A stretch of 64,000 nt of DNA, taken from positions 2,666,001 to 2,730,000 of the forward strand of contig NZ_BAAAPK010000001.1 of NCBI RefSeq assembly GCF_039531105.1, in the 5' to 3' direction. Source of the DNA: Microbacterium lacus (GTDB lineage Bacteria > Actinomycetota > Actinomycetes > Actinomycetales > Microbacteriaceae). This document shows positions 61,317 through 64,000 of the stretch, piece by piece. How positions within the stretch are numbered: the stretch's first letter is position 1; every line of letters starts with the position of its first letter. Position numbers and translations under genes: made by a program. Below the pieces are notes generated by a model, which saw nothing but the letters and a program-made list of their open reading frames with translations, was not told the origin of the DNA and made no database searches.

Positions 61317-64000
61317 ATGCCTGAGAAGAAACGCACGGCTAGCGGTGTGGCCGGGGGCCTGCTGGGCCTGATCGGTCTGAGCGCCGCCGCGGGTGTCCTC
61401 ATCACCGCTACCGTGACCCCCGCGATCGCCCTCACGGGTGCAGCCGCGACGAACGCGATCACGATGTTCGACAACCTCCCGAGCGTGCTCGACATCGACA
61501 AGCTCATGCTTCCGTCGACGATCGTGGCGATCAACCCCGCCGACGGGTCCGAGGTCGAGCTGGCCACGTTCTACGACCAGGACCGCTCCCCGGTCACCTT
61601 CGACCAGGTCACTCCGGTCATGTACGACGCGATCCTCTCCAGCGAGGACCCGCGCTTCTACCAGCACGGCGGCGTCGACCTGATCGGCACGTCCCGCGCA
61701 CTCCTGCAGAACGTCCGCGGTGGCGGCGAGACGCAGGGTGGATCCTCGATCAGCCAGCAGTACGTCAAGAACGTCCTCATCCAGCGATGCGAGTCCAACG
61801 CCGACGCCGACGCCGTCGCAGAGCTGAACACGACGGCGGAAGACGCCGCGGTCGCCGCAGCCGAGAAGGCCACGGCGGAAGCTGCGGACGGCGTCGCCGT
61901 CGACCCGGCGACGCTGTACGTCGCACCGACCGCCGACGAGATCCGCGCGAAGACCGACGAGGTGCTCGCGAACTGCTGGACGGAGGCGACGACCGCTGCG
62001 GGGGCCGACGGCATTCAGCGCAAGTTGCAGGAGATGCGGTACGCGATCGCGCTCGAGCAGAAGTATTCCAAGAACGACATCCTCCTCGGCTACCTGAACA
62101 TCGCGAACTTCGGCGGTCGCACGTACGGCGTCGACGCCGCGGCGAAGCGGTACTTCAGCGTGTCCGCGAAAGACCTCTCCGTCGCGCAGGCGGCGACGCT
62201 CGCCGGCATCGTGCAGAACCCGAACACCTACCGCATCGACCGCCCGGGCGGTTCGATCTTCGACGGCGACCTCGCCTACAACAAGGCGCCGGACGGCTCG
62301 ATCGACGACGTCGATCCGCGCAGCATCCAGGCTCTGATCACCCTCCGCGACGAGGGGACGATCACCGACGAGCAGGTGCTCGCCGCCGCCGACGGCTACA
62401 GCGCGACGAAGGGGCGTCAGCTGTACGTCCTCAGCCGACTGCTGGACGATGGCAAGATCACGCAGGAGCAGTACGTCGCAGCGGCGATCGAGCCCATCAC
62501 GCCCGTGCTGAGCCCGGCGGACACCGGCTGCAGCACCGCGGGCGGATCGGCCTACTTCTGCCAGTACGTCCGCGACATCGTCGAGAACGACCCGGCTTTC
62601 GGCGCGACGGCCGAAGAGCGCGAGAAGGCGCTCAAGCGCGGCGGTCTGAAGATCTACACGACACTGGACTTCCGCGTCCAGATGGCCGCCGAGAACGCGA
62701 TGAAGGAGAACGTCCCGTCGTCCGTCGACTTCATGCGCCTCGGATCCACGATCGTCAGCATCGAGACGACGACGGGTCGCATCCTGGCCATCGCGCAGAA
62801 CACGCAGTTCGCCGAGGACGCCAGCGCGGCATCCGATCCGAACAAGAGCGCCCTCGTCTTCGCAGGCGACTCGACCTACGGCTCATCGGGCGGCTTCAAC
62901 CCCGGTTCGACGTTCAAGCTGTTCACTCTGATCGACTGGCTCGAGAAGGGGCACTCGGTCAACGAGACGCTGAACGGTCAGGTGCGCGTCATCAAGCGCA
63001 TGACCAACTCCTGCGACGGGGACTGGGTCAACACCACGAATGACCGCGTCGGCAACTTCGGCGGCGGTGGGGGCTACACCGGTACGCCGATGCAGTTCAC
63101 CGCGCAGTCGCTGAACTCCGGATACTTCGCGATGGCCGAGCAGTTGGACCTGTGCGACATCGAGAAGGTCGCCACGAAGATGGGTGTCACGAACGCCAGC
63201 ACCGGCCAGCCGGTCGACGTGAACACCCAGTTCTCGATCATCGGATCCAGCAACGTCTCCCCCATCGCGATGGCGGGTGCGTACGCCACGGTCGCGAACA
63301 ACGGCATCTACTGCCAGCCCAAGGCGATCGACCGCGTCGTCGACTCCGACGGCGTGGAGATCACCCCACCCGCCCGCACGTGCACGCAGGTGCTCGACCC
63401 GAAGGTCGCCGCGACGGCCGCCTACGCGCTCGAAGGCGTCATGCAGCGCGGCGGCACCGGGTCGCAGGCGAACCCCTACGACGGCACGCCGTTGCTCGGA
63501 AAGACCGGAACGCACGAGACGTACCACACGTGGATGATCGAGTCGAGCACGAAGGTCACCACGGCCGCGTGGGTCGGCAACATCGAAGGACTCAACGACG
63601 TCTTCGAGCCATTCGGCGGTCTCCGCTACATCCTGGCGCGTCAGACCCAGGAGGCCGCGGACTCCGCCTATGGGGGGGACGACTTCCCCGAGCCGGACTC
63701 GAACCTCACCCGCGTCATTCTTCGCGATCTTCCCAGCGTGATCGGCATGAGCGTCGATCAGGCGACGGCGACGCTCGAGAACGCCGGCTTCAGCGTGAAT
63801 GTGGGCGACCCGGTCGACTCCGGCGAGGCCGAGGGCATCATCGCCGCGCAGAACCCCGGCGCCGGCCGCGTGAGCGGCGGGACGACGGTCACGATCAGCC
63901 CGAGCAACGGCCAGGGGCTCGCGGTGCCGGATGTCAGCGGCAAACAGCTCGACAAGGCCCTGAGCGATCTGCGCGGGTCCGGCTTCGGCAACGTCCAACC
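61317..64000 (+). CDS. ponA: Class A penicillin-binding protein with PASTA domains (partial)
   Basis: 894 residues are visible before the window ends; the gene runs off the edge. A short N-terminus and one membrane helix (about 10-45) lead to a glycosyltransferase domain with Glu in SSEDPRFYQHGGVD and QGGSSISQQYVKN. An Ala-rich insert (about 157-232) with Cys 158 and 220 interrupts the domain between NVLIQ and the expected KLQEMRYAIALE. The transpeptidase domain has STFK (Ser 531), SLNSGYF and KTG near 728. C-terminal PASTA domains begin near 805 (VIGMSVDQATATLENAGFSV; VPDVSGKQLDKALSDLRG). It polymerises and cross-links peptidoglycan. Confidence 0.93.
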   Translation, partial: MPEKKRTASGVAGGLLGLIGLSAAAGVLITATVTPAIALTGAAATNAITMFDNLPSVLDIDKLMLPSTIVAINPADGSEVELATFYDQDRSPVTFDQVTPVMYDAILSSEDPRFYQHGGVDLIGTSRALLQNVRGGGETQGGSSISQQYVKNVLIQRCESNADADAVAELNTTAEDAAVAAAEKATAEAADGVAVDPATLYVAPTADEIRAKTDEVLANCWTEATTAAGADGIQRKLQEMRYAIALEQKYSKNDILLGYLNIANFGGRTYGVDAAAKRYFSVSAKDLSVAQAATLAGIVQNPNTYRIDRPGGSIFDGDLAYNKAPDGSIDDVDPRSIQALITLRDEGTITDEQVLAAADGYSATKGRQLYVLSRLLDDGKITQEQYVAAAIEPITPVLSPADTGCSTAGGSAYFCQYVRDIVENDPAFGATAEEREKALKRGGLKIYTTLDFRVQMAAENAMKENVPSSVDFMRLGSTIVSIETTTGRILAIAQNTQFAEDASAASDPNKSALVFAGDSTYGSSGGFNPGSTFKLFTLIDWLEKGHSVNETLNGQVRVIKRMTNSCDGDWVNTTNDRVGNFGGGGGYTGTPMQFTAQSLNSGYFAMAEQLDLCDIEKVATKMGVTNASTGQPVDVNTQFSIIGSSNVSPIAMAGAYATVANNGIYCQPKAIDRVVDSDGVEITPPARTCTQVLDPKVAATAAYALEGVMQRGGTGSQANPYDGTPLLGKTGTHETYHTWMIESSTKVTTAAWVGNIEGLNDVFEPFGGLRYILARQTQEAADSAYGGDDFPEPDSNLTRVILRDLPSVIGMSVDQATATLENAGFSVNVGDPVDSGEAEGIIAAQNPGAGRVSGGTTVTISPSNGQGLAVPDVSGKQLDKALSDLRGSGFGNVQ

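Overview
The window looks like the chromosome of a high-GC actinobacterium, most likely Microbacteriaceae (Microbacterium or a close relative). This is an inference from gene order: carD-ispDF-cysS-rlmB, gpmA-phoU-senX3/regX3-type, glnR-ppk-pstSCAB, sigK-rskA-fasciclin lipoprotein, topA-tmk-holB and a short Tad-type pilus cluster all follow actinobacterial synteny. GC-rich codon use, many ATGA/GTGA/TGATG start-stop overlaps and frequent GTG starts agree. No CRISPR array, rRNA operon, insertion sequence or prophage was seen.

Region 1 (1-21,200) is an accessory catabolic island. At the left edge an E2 lipoyl protein (cut by the window) and a fused alpha/beta E1 2-oxoacid dehydrogenase are transcribed away from a VOC-domain protein and a GntR/FCD regulator. 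Next comes a seven-gene minus-strand operon (12,898 to 3,714): amidohydrolase, ribose-type ABC permease, substrate-binding lipoprotein, a fused ATPase-permease, an M24 'peptidase' that has lost a metal ligand, a 3-hydroxyisobutyrate-dehydrogenase-like protein and an SDR-fold protein without YxxxK. Beyond it the module [amidohydrolase <- | -> ketopantoate-reductase-like protein] occurs twice (13,063-15,668 and 17,938-20,565). Between the copies lie a XRE-cupin regulator, a zinc alcohol dehydrogenase and a Dabb protein. The set suggests import, hydrolysis and stepwise oxidation of one unknown small amide- or ring-containing compound. The substrate cannot be read from the sequence.

Region 2 (20,559-27,480) holds an NAD(P)-binding protein, then rlmB, cysS, ispDF and carD on the minus strand with an EamA exporter and a GNAT enzyme inserted on the plus strand, and a lipoprotein. 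Region 3 (27,505-43,393) is phosphate and nitrogen control: response regulator and histidine kinase, phoU, gpmA, a methyltransferase, a FUSC transporter, ygfZ, a nitrobindin-like protein, small membrane proteins, glnR, ppk, a NUDIX-phosphatase fusion and pstSCAB behind a clear PHO box. Region 4 (43,407-48,926) has pabC, a possible structured RNA, a conserved hypothetical, rskA, sigK, the fasciclin lipoprotein, tRNA-Lys, pncA, a small membrane protein and tRNA-Thr. Region 5 (48,927-58,119) runs on the minus strand: Tad pilus genes, then topA-tmk-holB-secreted hydrolase. Region 6 (58,120-64,000) has a leader with a terminator-like hairpin before tadA, acs, ridA, a DUF4177 protein and a PASTA-containing class A penicillin-binding protein cut by the window end.

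The most interesting unexplained content is the island of region 1 with its paired modules and a shared 21-bp operator, the hairpin in the tadA leader, and the branched RNA-like structure near 44,356-44,433.
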